64,000 nt of DNA from CALFER01 sp964472395 (lineage in GTDB: Bacteria; CSSED10-310; CALFER01). The position numbers and the translations under genes are program-made. Positions 1-8,976 of this stretch are shown here, piece by piece (the first letter of the stretch is position 1; every line of letters begins with the position of its first letter). The notes beneath the pieces were generated by a model. It made no database searches. It worked only from the letters and a program-made list of their open reading frames with translations, and had not been told where the DNA came from. The stretch is from positions 15,397 to 79,396 of the forward strand of contig CAYYMM010000006.1 in NCBI GenBank assembly GCA_964472395.1, read 5' to 3'.

Positions 1-212
1 CCGTCCGTGCAGCACTCGATGCGCTGATCGATTTTGGCAGACCGCGGGCCATCCGGCTTGCAGTGCTTGTGGATCGGGGTTTACGCGAATTTCCGATTCG
101 TCCTGATTTTGTAGGACTTGAGATAGCAACAACGCCTGAGCAGAAGGTGCACGTCCGATTGAAGGAACAGGGCGAGTCATCCGATCAGGTGATTCTCGAG
201 AAGGGAGATTGA
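1..212 (+). CDS. pyrR: PyrR (3' end only): pyr operon regulator / uracil phosphoribosyltransferase
   Basis: The reading frame is open from base 3 and ends with TGA at 210-212, leaving about 70 C-terminal residues. They include VRAALDALIDFGRPR, LAVLVDRG and REFPIRPDFVG, which are the characteristic C-terminal blocks of the PyrR branch of type I phosphoribosyltransferases. In this family the protein binds uridine nucleotides, controls pyr operon attenuation and often retains uracil phosphoribosyltransferase activity. The next gene, pyrB, starts only 3 bp downstream, as expected for a pyrR-pyrB-pyrC operon. The catalytic PRPP loop lies outside the window, so activity cannot be judged. Identification is confident from the tail and the context. 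Confidence 0.9.
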   Translation, partial: VRAALDALIDFGRPRAIRLAVLVDRGLREFPIRPDFVGLEIATTPEQKVHVRLKEQGESSDQVILEKGD

Positions 213-215
213 GCT

Positions 216-1154
216 TTGCCACTTCGAAATAAAGATATTCTGGGTATCACTGAATTGAATGTCGATGAAATCGATCTGATACTCGACACAGCAGACTCCT
301 TCAGTGAAATCTCGCAGCGCGTCATCAAGAAGGTCCCGACTCTTCGCGGGAAAACCGTGGTAAACTTTTTCCATGAACCCAGTACTCGCACTCGGATCTC
401 TTTCGAGATTGCCGAGAAGCGTCTATCTGCGGATTCCATCAATTTTGCGACCAGCGGATCGAGTTTTTCCAAAGGCGAAACCCTTCTCGATACGGTCCGG
501 AATCTTGAAGCCATGAACGCAGATATAATCGTCATGCGCCACGGCATCCCTGGCGCATCTCATTTCATTGCCTCACGCGCACAGGCATCCGTGATCAATG
601 CCGGCGACGGTGCGCATGAACACCCCACTCAGGCACTCCTCGACATGCTGACGATCCGGCAACACACCGGAACGCTAGAAAATCTGACAGTCGCGATCGT
701 CGGCGATATCGATCACAGCCGCGTGGCAAGATCGAACATTTTCGGGCTGGTGAAAAAGAAAGCCCGGGTTATTCTGGTCGCACCACCCACGTTGCTCCCA
801 CATCGGGTCGATGATCTTGGCGTTGAGGTTTCCTATGATTTCGAATCCGTGATCCCCAGAGCAGATGTCATCATGATGTTAAGAATTCAACGTGAACGTC
901 AGGGAAAGGTGCTAATTCCGTCTCTTCGAGAATACTCACGGTATTATTGCCTGACCCCCGATCGCCTGAAACTGGCCAACCCCAAGGTTCTCGTGATGCA
1001 CCCAGGTCCATTGAACCGGGGTGTCGAAATCGATCCGGGGGTGGCCGACGGCCCGCACTCGATCATTCTTGAGCAAGTCAGCAACGGGATCGCGGTACGG
1101 ATGGCGCTTCTGTTCCTCCTCGGAGGACGCAGCAGTCGCGAACAATCAAATTAA
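216..1154 (+). CDS. pyrB: Aspartate carbamoyltransferase catalytic subunit
   Basis: 312 residues, normal length for the catalytic chain, which joins carbamoyl phosphate and aspartate in the second step of cytosolic pyrimidine synthesis. The carbamoyl-phosphate loop STRT is at residues 56-59 within FFHEPSTRTRISFE, and the aspartate-domain signature HPGPLNRG is near residue 265. The start is TTG at 216, preceded by a purine-rich GGGAG in the end of pyrR, so translation is probably coupled to pyrR. The next gene, pyrC, follows after 18 bp. No pyrI regulatory subunit is nearby, as is usual when pyrB sits with pyrR and pyrC. Confidence 0.96.
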   Translation: MPLRNKDILGITELNVDEIDLILDTADSFSEISQRVIKKVPTLRGKTVVNFFHEPSTRTRISFEIAEKRLSADSINFATSGSSFSKGETLLDTVRNLEAMNADIIVMRHGIPGASHFIASRAQASVINAGDGAHEHPTQALLDMLTIRQHTGTLENLTVAIVGDIDHSRVARSNIFGLVKKKARVILVAPPTLLPHRVDDLGVEVSYDFESVIPRADVIMMLRIQRERQGKVLIPSLREYSRYYCLTPDRLKLANPKVLVMHPGPLNRGVEIDPGVADGPHSIILEQVSNGIAVRMALLFLLGGRSSREQSN

Positions 1155-1172
1155 AACCGGAGAGGAACCGTG

Positions 1173-2447
1173 ATGGAGCAGATCATCATTCGCAACGGGC
1201 ATGTGGTTGACCCATCGAGTCGTTTGAATGAGCAGGCGGATATCCTGATTCGAGATGGCGTAATCGAGTCGATCGGCCGGAATCTTCAGGTCGACGATGC
1301 ACAGGACATCGATGCATCAGGGAAGTGGATCATTCCCGGATTGTGTGACATGCATGTCCATCTTCGGGAACCTGGTCGCGAAGACAAGGAAACGATCGAG
1401 TCGGGCGCTCGGGCCGCTGTGGCCGGAGGTTTCACGACCCTGGCTTGTATGCCTAACACGTCGCCCATCAACGATTGTCAATCGGTCACACAGTTCATCA
1501 TCGAGAAGGCCGGACGGACTCCCATCCGGATTCATCCGATCGCCGCTATCACAAAAAATCTCGAAGGCAATGAACTGACTGAAATGGGAGAACTGATCGA
1601 ATGTGGAGCAGTTGCGTTTTCCGATGACGGCCGGTGTGTCGCTAACGGCGAAGTCCTTCGAAGAGCCCTTGAGTATGCGCGGCGATTTGATCGGACAATC
1701 ATCGAACATTGTGAAGATATCCATCTCGCGACAGGCGGTTCGATGCATGAGGGAACAGTGTCTGCCCGGCTCGGATTACAAGGCATTCCCGGTCTGGCAG
1801 AAGAAATCATGGTCAGCAGGGACATTCAGATCTGCGAGTATGTGTGTGGACGGTTACATATCGCGCATGTTTCAACAGAAAAGTCGGTTGAGTTGATTCG
1901 TGCGGCGAAGCAGCGCGGTATTCATGTCACTGCTGAAGTAACACCCCATCACCTCTTTTTGACCGACGAAGCAGTCACTTCGTTCGACACGAACACGAAA
2001 ATGAATCCTCCGTTGCGATCCGAGAGGGATCGCACCGCTTGTCTCGCCGGACTCCTTGATGGCACGATCGATTGCATCGCGACTGATCACGCACCTCACA
2101 CGATCACCGAAAAAGAGGTTGAATACAGTCTTGCGCCCAATGGGGTCGTCGGCCTGGAAACCGCGCTCTCACTGATCCTTACGCATCTGGTGCATACGAG
2201 GAAGATGGATCTGGTGCGCTTGGTCGAGTGCATGAGTCTGGCGCCTCGAAGGATTCTGGGTATTCCTCTCGCCGTGATCGCATCAGGGATGGTTGCCGAT
2301 CTTGCGATAATCGATCCTGAAAAGTTCTGGGTCGTCGATCCGTCTCGCCTGATTTCTAAATCGAAAAATACCGCATTCCGAGGTTGGACGATGCGAGGAG
2401 CGACTGAACTGACGATAGCGGGAGGCAAGATCGCGTATTCAAGTTGA
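1173..2447 (+). CDS. pyrC: Dihydroorotase
   Basis: About 424 residues, the length of class I dihydroorotases, which interconvert carbamoyl aspartate and dihydroorotate. The zinc ligands of the amidohydrolase fold appear in DMHVHLREPG (two His near residues 61-63), and the C-terminal metal/catalytic motif is ATDHAPHT. GGAGAGG at 1159-1165 lies seven bases before ATG 1173. A GTG directly in front (1170) would add one residue but sits too close to that ribosome site, so I prefer the ATG. Third gene of the pyrR-pyrB-pyrC operon. Confidence 0.96.
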   Translation: MEQIIIRNGHVVDPSSRLNEQADILIRDGVIESIGRNLQVDDAQDIDASGKWIIPGLCDMHVHLREPGREDKETIESGARAAVAGGFTTLACMPNTSPINDCQSVTQFIIEKAGRTPIRIHPIAAITKNLEGNELTEMGELIECGAVAFSDDGRCVANGEVLRRALEYARRFDRTIIEHCEDIHLATGGSMHEGTVSARLGLQGIPGLAEEIMVSRDIQICEYVCGRLHIAHVSTEKSVELIRAAKQRGIHVTAEVTPHHLFLTDEAVTSFDTNTKMNPPLRSERDRTACLAGLLDGTIDCIATDHAPHTITEKEVEYSLAPNGVVGLETALSLILTHLVHTRKMDLVRLVECMSLAPRRILGIPLAVIASGMVADLAIIDPEKFWVVDPSRLISKSKNTAFRGWTMRGATELTIAGGKIAYSS

Positions 2448-2530
2448 GACGGGCGCGATCGAGTTGGAATTCCCGTTGACATCTGGGTTGGTTGCGATTA
2501 GGGTTGCCGGTTTGGAGGATCTACCTTCGG

Positions 2531-2710
2531 ATGGACGCATTATTCTCGAGCAAACATCGCCTCTTTTACTACACACTGATCGTGTTGCTCCTGTTCTTCA
2601 CCGTCATGATGTGCATGACGCCTCAGGGATCAGGAACTCGGAGTGCTTCGGATGCCGTCGCGTCGGAATCCAACCGACAAGCTCAGATGATCCAGCAGGC
2701 AACTGAGTAA
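2531..2710 (+). CDS. Small single-pass membrane protein downstream of pyrC
   Basis: A 59-residue frame starts at ATG 2531 behind GGAGGAT at 2514-2520. It has a basic N-terminus (SSKHRLF), one hydrophobic stretch of about 20 residues (YYTLIVLLLFFTVMM), then a polar Ser/Gln-rich tail. This is the layout of a small inner-membrane or secreted protein. The frame stays open upstream to TTG 2492, but the ribosome site fits the ATG. It lies 83 bp after pyrC on the same strand and may be the last gene of that transcript. I do not recognise a family. It may be real but undescribed, or a chance frame. Confidence 0.5.
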   Translation: MDALFSSKHRLFYYTLIVLLLFFTVMMCMTPQGSGTRSASDAVASESNRQAQMIQQATE

Positions 2711-2869
2711 TCCGTTCCACGGCTTGTTACTTTTTTTCTCACATCCCCATTTCGAATAGATCAAGTCATTGCCGTAATCTCCGACTATTCCTGCACTGAT
2801 GAGTGAATAAATTACTCTACTGAGGCTTATTCAGCATTTTGACGGAGCAGAAGCCCCTTCGAGATTTCA

Positions 2870-2886
2870 GTGGTATTTCTTTTGCA
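2870..2886 (+). promoter_or_regulatory. Sigma-54-type promoter of the pilin operon
   Basis: GTGGTATTTCTTTTGCA fits the -24/-12 pattern YTGGCACGRNNNTTGCW at the invariant positions: TGG at 2871-2873, TTGC at 2882-2885, with the required 10 bp between GG and GC. It lies about 100 bp upstream of the first pilin gene. Pilin genes are classically sigma-54 dependent through PilR-type activators, so the position makes biological sense. The -24 half is imperfect after TGG. Confidence 0.6.
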
Positions 2887-2911
2887 TGGCATATGATTTC
2901 AGGACGTATGT

Positions 2912-2941
2912 TTGACTTGTTTACCCTCGATTTGGTATACA
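2912..2941 (+). promoter_or_regulatory. Sigma-70-type promoter candidate of the pilin operon
   Basis: TTGACT at 2912-2917, an 18-bp spacer, then TATACA at 2936-2941 preceded by TG in the extended -10 position (2933-2934). It lies between the sigma-54 match and the GTG start at 2988, so the operon may have two start points. Promoter-like by sequence only. Confidence 0.45.
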
Positions 2942-2987
2942 TTTCAAGTCGTACGAATCGGAAATTTCAAGCGGGAGGTCCAACGGA

Positions 2988-3713
2988 GTGTTGAGTACCA
3001 GACAAGCAGGATTTTCATTGATAGAATTGCTGGCGGTCGTCGGAATTTTCATCGTTCTCGGCGCTGTTTCGGTCATCTCCTGGAACTCCTACGCTCCGGT
3101 CATGGCACTCGATAGCGCTACACAATCACTTGCCGACATTTTTGAACTAGCATTTACCAAAGCGACGACTGAAGAGAACAACTGGGTCGTCTTGCTGACC
3201 TACCGTAGTCGGTTATATTATGGCACGGACAGCAAGATTTACCACCTGCCTTCCAATTCGTATCTTCTGTTTGATGACGATGGATGGCACGGACCCGGAT
3301 CCAGACGATTCGGTTTGACTACACAGTTCGGAGGACCATCTGAGGAATTTGCCAGAGAGTTCAACCACTCAACAGGAAACTTTCACGCCGACACGCGCCA
3401 CAATGATTTGATGGAGAATCATGAATTGTTTAAAGGTCCTATCCCTCTGGACTCGAACGTATCGCTGATCAATCCTCCGGACAATTCATACCAGGTTAGA
3501 CGACTTGTCTTTACCTATCAGGATCCTTTCATGTATTGGCAATCTTCGGCAACACCCGATGATGAACCGATCGCACTGGATGAGCGTCGCACCGATCAGG
3601 CACGGGTATACCTGGCTAATTACCGCTATCACCCGGGTGACACCACCCGTGATAATCTCACACATCTGCGCCAGATAAGAGTGTATCAGAAAACGGTCAG
3701 GATCATTCGATGA
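2988..3713 (+). CDS. FimT/GspH-like minor prepilin
   Basis: 241 residues. The N-terminus carries a class III prepilin signal, QAGFSLIELLAVVGIF. The peptidase would cut after the Gly and N-methylate the Phe, Glu is at +5, and about 20 hydrophobic residues form the N-terminal helix. The rest is a soluble, Asp/Tyr-rich domain of about 200 residues with no clear family signature. The start is GTG 2988 behind GGGAGG (2973-2978). It is the first gene of an operon whose order resembles fimT-pilV-pilW-pilX. Its likely role is a minor pilin at the tip or in priming of a type IV pilus. A type II secretion pseudopilin is the alternative. The next gene overlaps by ATGA. Confidence 0.8.
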   Translation: MLSTRQAGFSLIELLAVVGIFIVLGAVSVISWNSYAPVMALDSATQSLADIFELAFTKATTEENNWVVLLTYRSRLYYGTDSKIYHLPSNSYLLFDDDGWHGPGSRRFGLTTQFGGPSEEFAREFNHSTGNFHADTRHNDLMENHELFKGPIPLDSNVSLINPPDNSYQVRRLVFTYQDPFMYWQSSATPDDEPIALDERRTDQARVYLANYRYHPGDTTRDNLTHLRQIRVYQKTVRIIR

Positions 3714-4144
3714 ACTCGCTTTCCCGATCTCAACAGAATCACACGCAAACACGTCTCAACCCGGGGCTATTTCTGTGTGTATTTGTAATCGGGATCAGCG
3801 GATCCTGTACGGTAGGTTGTCCGTCTTTCGATTCGACACGCTCAGCAGCGATTCAATCCGCGCGAGAAGCGCTGGATTGGGTGAATTCTCTGGAGTACGA
3901 CCATATTGTCTCGAGTAGTTTCATTCCAGAGTCGATCGATTTAGACGGAAATGGACGTTCCCTGTTTGAAACCCGGATCATCACCGTTTCAGACGACTCT
4001 CCGTTCAAAGGTATGAAAACGATTGATATCATTGTTTCTTGGCCGAAATCGGGTGCGCAGCTGAGTGCAGGACTAGATCAAGTGTGTCCCGATCTGGATT
4101 CGGTCAAGATCAGCCTTATGATAGATCAGAGGTATTTCAGTTGA
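3710..4144 (+). CDS. PilV-like minor pilin with a degenerate prepilin signal
   Basis: 144 residues; its ATG overlaps the previous stop by 4 bp, so translation is coupled. A hydrophobic N-terminal stretch, PGLFLCVFVIGISGSC, is followed by AAIQSAREALDWVNSLEYDH, which resembles the PilV pattern of a long helix with 'Q..A.e.lE.v.sl.yd'. The Glu expected at +5 of a prepilin is Cys here, and the G/F-S-L cleavage motif is not recognisable. It may not be processed by the usual peptidase, or it may be a lipoprotein-like derivative (Cys in GSC and GC). Position and size fit PilV. The family call is inferred mainly from operon order. Confidence 0.55.
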   Translation: MNSLSRSQQNHTQTRLNPGLFLCVFVIGISGSCTVGCPSFDSTRSAAIQSAREALDWVNSLEYDHIVSSSFIPESIDLDGNGRSLFETRIITVSDDSPFKGMKTIDIIVSWPKSGAQLSAGLDQVCPDLDSVKISLMIDQRYFS

Positions 4145-4171
4145 TATCGAGCAACGTTCAAGGGGGTTCAA

Positions 4172-7018
4172 ATGATTGAACTGCATAATCAATCGAAGCG
4201 ACGAACCATACAGGGCTTTTCTCTTATCGAAATGCTCATTTCGATTGTCATCTTCACCATCATCATGGGAATGGTTTACGCCTATCTGATGCGGTCAAAA
4301 GACAGTCTTTTCGGGACTCAGGAAGAGCTTGCCGCTGCAAATGCCGCTCAGGACGCACTCCGATCGCTCCGGGAAGACATCCTACAGGTCGGAGCTGGAA
4401 GAGACTCAGAAAACGATCAACCTCGAATCCTCCGAGCAGGCCCCTACGAATTCGTTTTCGTCGCTGATCTCGATCGCGATAAAACCAACGAACTCGATCG
4501 TTACGGAAGCCCCATCAATCCGCTGCCTCCTCTGAGTGAATTCGATCCGATCCGGCAACTCGTGGAACCCCCCCCCAGTAACGATTGGGGTTGGGACCGC
4601 AACATCGCCTATGGTGATGATAACTTTGGTGCTGAGATCGTCCGGTATTCGTTAGACTTCAACAGCGACATGGCCATCAACGAGATGGACACCGAGAATA
4701 TGATCGCGAGCACGGAAACAGGAATGACTCACAATTTGAATCCGTGCGATTTCTTTCTTTTCAAAGAGTATTACGGTGTTAAAAATCTGGCCAGTGGAGT
4801 TGCGAACTCTTATTCGGGCAGACAGATCATCGCAACCAACATCCGTGGAAACATTTACATCCCGGGAAGTCCTGTCGACCGATCTTCGTTTCTGTATCCA
4901 AACGCCAATAAATCATATCCGGACCCGTTGTTCATGTATTGGGGACATTTCCTGAACAATTTCCATCCCAATGATGACCCGGAAACGGGCGATTGGCCAG
5001 GAGAACAATTGGATCTGTGGGGAGATTGGGGCGGAGGGCCTCCACCGGATCCGGTTTCACCTTACACACCGTCGGGTGATGTCGGGGATGGCGTATTGAG
5101 CGATTCAGAAATTCGATACTTGCTGGACAATCCCCAATTCTCGACTGTCCGTGTGCTTGCTCCGGAAGGTCCCAATGATGATTTCAACGGGAATCGTATC
5201 GCTGGAGAAGTTCGTATCGATCAGATCATCCGTCAAATCGGTCTGAACATTACGACCGAAGTCGGATCACCTACACGCCAGTATAATAACCTAGTTCGCT
5301 CGAATGCGACACCACCGGCCGCTTTCTATCGCTTCCGGGATTTCACGCTCGCGACCACTCTCACACCTCCCAATCTCGAACTGGAAGGTGCTCCGATCCT
5401 CGTCCGCACCCCAGTTACAGTGACCCCCGCACCATCGACACCAACCATGGGACCGACGGAAACACCCACCACGACACCTAACACTCCCGTTCCGACAGGC
5501 TCCGCTACTACTTCGCCGACTGCTGATACGCCAACGGGAACAGCTACGGTTGGACCAGGCACCCCCAGCAATACTCCACTGGCGACCGATACGCCGACTC
5601 CCGTTCTGACAGAAACACCGACTCCCACTCCTGACGGAAATGTGTTTAACCGTGATGAGCTTGTCGTCGGATCCCGCAATGCACTGATTGCATTTTCTCT
5701 CGATCATACGCAGATCAATCTGACCGATCTATGTGACAATGCGCTCCGTTTCCCGTATTTCCTGAATCTCGATCCGATTGCCAATGTAGTCGACATGGCG
5801 TCGGCCAATCTGTGTGATCCCGCGGACATGCCCGATCGTTGGAATGATCTGATTTATGCCATCGACTCGCCTCCGGCTGTCAACCCGAATCTCTACTACA
5901 TGAATCATCTGCCATTTACATCGATTGACGGTCTTGTGCCGGTCAGTTCTGCACGGGTTGGATCGATCAATTCAACGATCTCCACGATTGCCACTGGTGA
6001 TATTAATTATGACGGCGAAAACACAAATACTCTGTACCCCGAGATATTCGTCTCAACGTACGACAGCGTGAACAAACAAAGCACGATCTCGATTCTCAGT
6101 GTGCTGACGCAGTGCGGTAACATCCTGGATCTTGGATATTTCCGATATACGTCACCTATCAACATTAAGATCGTCGATCTTGAAATCGCGGATTTCGACG
6201 GAGACGGCTACTCCGATCTGGCAGCGATCACGAACAGCACCGGATCGAATCCGCAGCTCATTGTCTTCAACCAACTATACAATGCCTTGCATTCTCCGTG
6301 GAGAATCTTCTATCAGACAGGACCATCCATGCTCTTCACCGGCACAGAATACCCGGTGAAGATTGCCTCGGGTCATTTTCTGTCGGAAGTATCTGTTCCA
6401 CCGGACATCATCGTTATTTCCAACCTGGGCAACATAAAAATCATCGCCAATTCATCCTCCGGTTTCTCCGATACCATCTGTAATCCCCCGCTATCAATCC
6501 CCTCTTCCGTCAGATACGGGTTAACAGCGTATTCGGTCACCGCCGATACACATGATCGATTTGCTGCGATGTCCAACCACCCGTCTCAGCATGTCTCGAA
6601 TTTCGCAACGACTGGAACTGATTGCAGTTCAATCGATGCACTTTCGTCGTGCTCGGGAATCATTTTCCCTCTCACGTCTCCGACGCCGCTTGCATATTCA
6701 CAGTCAATTGATTCGTTCAATGTTCAGAGAAATGGAACCGAATATGCCATCATCAATCTCGCATTCATGATTCAGCAAGGCTCTGTCTTTGCCTATCGCC
6801 TGGCACTGATCCCCGACCCATGCACTGGTATCACGAGTTTTCCCGATGATATCTGCTTCCTTCAGATCGGTTTCCCGGTCAACTGCCTGACCTCCACAAA
6901 GAACACAATGACTGGAATTCCTCCTGTGTTACCAACTCCTTACATCAATCGCGGATCCGGCTCGTCGGTTGGGTTCGATGTCGTCAAAGGAGTGGCATCC
7001 GGAAACACCACTGATTAA
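4172..7018 (+). CDS. PilW-like prepilin with Thr/Pro linker and FG-GAP-like C-terminal domain
   Basis: 948 residues, far longer than a usual PilW (roughly 200-400). Residues about 14-40 form a canonical prepilin signal, QGFSLIEMLISIVIF, followed by a helix with QDALRSLREDILQVGAG typical of PilW. A globular region follows to about 400, then a Thr/Pro/Ser linker at about 410-490. The C-terminal half has calcium-loop/FG-GAP-like repeats, GDINYDGENTN near 608 and DFDGDGYSDLAAI near 673, as in integrin-type propellers. PilY1, the usual tip adhesin with a propeller, is not encoded here, so this protein may supply both roles (inference). The start ATG follows AGGGGG at 4161-4166. Confidence 0.7.
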   Translation: MIELHNQSKRRTIQGFSLIEMLISIVIFTIIMGMVYAYLMRSKDSLFGTQEELAAANAAQDALRSLREDILQVGAGRDSENDQPRILRAGPYEFVFVADLDRDKTNELDRYGSPINPLPPLSEFDPIRQLVEPPPSNDWGWDRNIAYGDDNFGAEIVRYSLDFNSDMAINEMDTENMIASTETGMTHNLNPCDFFLFKEYYGVKNLASGVANSYSGRQIIATNIRGNIYIPGSPVDRSSFLYPNANKSYPDPLFMYWGHFLNNFHPNDDPETGDWPGEQLDLWGDWGGGPPPDPVSPYTPSGDVGDGVLSDSEIRYLLDNPQFSTVRVLAPEGPNDDFNGNRIAGEVRIDQIIRQIGLNITTEVGSPTRQYNNLVRSNATPPAAFYRFRDFTLATTLTPPNLELEGAPILVRTPVTVTPAPSTPTMGPTETPTTTPNTPVPTGSATTSPTADTPTGTATVGPGTPSNTPLATDTPTPVLTETPTPTPDGNVFNRDELVVGSRNALIAFSLDHTQINLTDLCDNALRFPYFLNLDPIANVVDMASANLCDPADMPDRWNDLIYAIDSPPAVNPNLYYMNHLPFTSIDGLVPVSSARVGSINSTISTIATGDINYDGENTNTLYPEIFVSTYDSVNKQSTISILSVLTQCGNILDLGYFRYTSPINIKIVDLEIADFDGDGYSDLAAITNSTGSNPQLIVFNQLYNALHSPWRIFYQTGPSMLFTGTEYPVKIASGHFLSEVSVPPDIIVISNLGNIKIIANSSSGFSDTICNPPLSIPSSVRYGLTAYSVTADTHDRFAAMSNHPSQHVSNFATTGTDCSSIDALSSCSGIIFPLTSPTPLAYSQSIDSFNVQRNGTEYAIINLAFMIQQGSVFAYRLALIPDPCTGITSFPDDICFLQIGFPVNCLTSTKNTMTGIPPVLPTPYINRGSGSSVGFDVVKGVASGNTTD

Positions 7019-7020
7019 TC

Positions 7021-8976
7021 ATGCGAAACGCCGGTGGTATCCTTGCGATTCTGATCGCGATCATCGGGGTCTTTGCAGGATTCAAAAAGGCGCCATCGGG
7101 AACAGAACAGCAGTTGATTACAGAAACGACTGTTGACTCGGCTCTATTCTATACATTGAACCGGATGTCGAGAACACGGTGGTTATCCGGAGTCGTGGAT
7201 TTCTCAGATCCCGTTCTTTTACCGATTTATCGAACGATTTGCCCGTCGATTGAGAGACAACGGAGTTCACACTTTCGTGATCGCGCGGATCGCTCAATCG
7301 ATTCCATTGCCGATAGTCAAACGAACTCCGGCGCGAAAAGCGAGGATTGCACGCTCCAATCCCTCGTTGAGAATGCCAGTTTCAAAACATGGGTCGAACC
7401 GGAACGATATCGGGACGATGTTCCTTTACCTGTATGGAACGGTCTATTCAGGATCCGTGCCCAGGCCCGATATGGCTCCGCAACCTCTGAACGATCGTGC
7501 CTCATTCGAGCGTACATGTATCCCGACGAATATACCGTTTTTGCCGATAAAGCAATCTCTCTATTCGACTTCTGCGATTCCAACAATGAGTTCCCGGGCC
7601 CATTTTTTTCAAACGGTCTCTGCTTGATCGGAGATCGGGTTGTGGCTGGAACCGATCAGCAAACGTCGCGAATCGTTGGCCGCACTATCCTCGATGGACA
7701 GCTTATCGGTAATCTGATGACATCTTCCATATCATCACTTCAGGATCCCATTGGCTTCGAGAATTCGGATCAGTCCCGGCATGAAGCAGTCAGCGGCAAT
7801 CTGAAGGTGTTGCGTGGCTTCGAAAGGATTGCACGGTTCAACCCTCAAGATCCCTTCTACCCTTGCGATTGGAAACCCATCGATTACTCAACATTCTCCT
7901 TGGAATCATGTAAAATATTTCCCCTATACGGATGTCGGAACGGACAGGTCCGATCGATCTCGGATGTCGTGGATTGCTCGTCCCGTTTAGACTGTGAAGA
8001 AGGTTTCAATGGACTCTGGATAACATACCAACTATCGACGAAGCACATCCGGAATGCGACCGATGATGCACCCGAAGACTCGAATGATGATTCAGGAACC
8101 GGAGCCCCTGAGCGGGACAACGAGCCCGCTCTATACCGAATCCCCTTTCCTGAACTCGATTTCGAAGCCTTAGAGAGGATCGCCGAGATGAGCCCTGAAC
8201 ATCGGGAAAACACCGCTGTTGGGACTGTTTTTTCATCTTGGGAGGAGTTCTCCTCCTACATCAACGATCCGTCTTATGAGCTGGTTTCACATGATATGTC
8301 CTCGGATGGAAGTAAAATACGTGTCGGTCGGTTTTCCGATGATGGTCATGCACTCGATCCTCTGGTGTTTTACATCAATAAAGCGGCGAGCGATCTTGAC
8401 TTCCCGGATCGAGGTTGTTTTCGAATTGATACCCCGAAGTCAGAGCTGATTTTGAATGGTTGTCTGATATCGGAGACAGGTATCGATCTTCGCGATCGCA
8501 CATTAGAGAATCGACCACCACACGGACGATGGAGAGAGTATTCATCCGGCCGAGACGGGCGAGTTGTTCGCTATTGCGGTTATCCCTTGAAGTCGGCCAT
8601 GGATCCCAATGCCTGCAGTGGCTTACCCGCATACAAATGGGTCGACGATGGGGCCTGGGATGTGACTATCTTGGGGTATCCCGGAGCCCCGGCACTCGCT
8701 GCCGCCGGAGATATCCTGATTGTTGACCGGCATACAAGGACAGTTATCGATGGCCCCGTCATGGCGCAACGAGGCGACGTTCTGATCTGGAATGAGCGAC
8801 TCGGCGATGATCCTTCTGTCATCTGTCACGCGCCGATTCTCGGAGCCACCGTTCAGATCGCCGGATCAATCCGGATTGCGCACAACGAAGGCCTGACGAA
8901 ACTTGTCTTCCTGAAGAATCTGGGATTTTACCGGTTCAATGTTATCGAATGGAACGATCAATCCGATGCTGACTAG
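7021..8976 (+). CDS. PilX-position secreted/anchored protein of the pilin operon
   Basis: 651 residues, starting 2 bp after the previous stop. There is one N-terminal hydrophobic helix (GGILAILIAIIGVFAGF) without the GF-LIE prepilin motif, followed by a hydrophilic, Cys-containing body. Towards the end are short repeated beta-like segments (GDILIVDRHTRTVIDGPVMA, GDVLIWNERLG, ATVQIAGSIRIAH), resembling the polymer-like C-termini of PilX/DUF4900-type proteins. I cannot assign a family with confidence. Operon order puts it where pilX would be, and it probably acts in the periplasm or at the surface. Its last 4 bp overlap the convergent kinase gene. Confidence 0.5.
   Translation: MRNAGGILAILIAIIGVFAGFKKAPSGTEQQLITETTVDSALFYTLNRMSRTRWLSGVVDFSDPVLLPIYRTICPSIERQRSSHFRDRADRSIDSIADSQTNSGAKSEDCTLQSLVENASFKTWVEPERYRDDVPLPVWNGLFRIRAQARYGSATSERSCLIRAYMYPDEYTVFADKAISLFDFCDSNNEFPGPFFSNGLCLIGDRVVAGTDQQTSRIVGRTILDGQLIGNLMTSSISSLQDPIGFENSDQSRHEAVSGNLKVLRGFERIARFNPQDPFYPCDWKPIDYSTFSLESCKIFPLYGCRNGQVRSISDVVDCSSRLDCEEGFNGLWITYQLSTKHIRNATDDAPEDSNDDSGTGAPERDNEPALYRIPFPELDFEALERIAEMSPEHRENTAVGTVFSSWEEFSSYINDPSYELVSHDMSSDGSKIRVGRFSDDGHALDPLVFYINKAASDLDFPDRGCFRIDTPKSELILNGCLISETGIDLRDRTLENRPPHGRWREYSSGRDGRVVRYCGYPLKSAMDPNACSGLPAYKWVDDGAWDVTILGYPGAPALAAAGDILIVDRHTRTVIDGPVMAQRGDVLIWNERLGDDPSVICHAPILGATVQIAGSIRIAHNEGLTKLVFLKNLGFYRFNVIEWNDQSDAD

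Noticed and set aside
5291..5707. Antisense frames over the Thr/Pro linker, one with GVGVSV-type repeats
   Set aside because: They are the complement of the low-complexity ACN/CCN codons of the PilW-like gene and have no ribosome site of their own.
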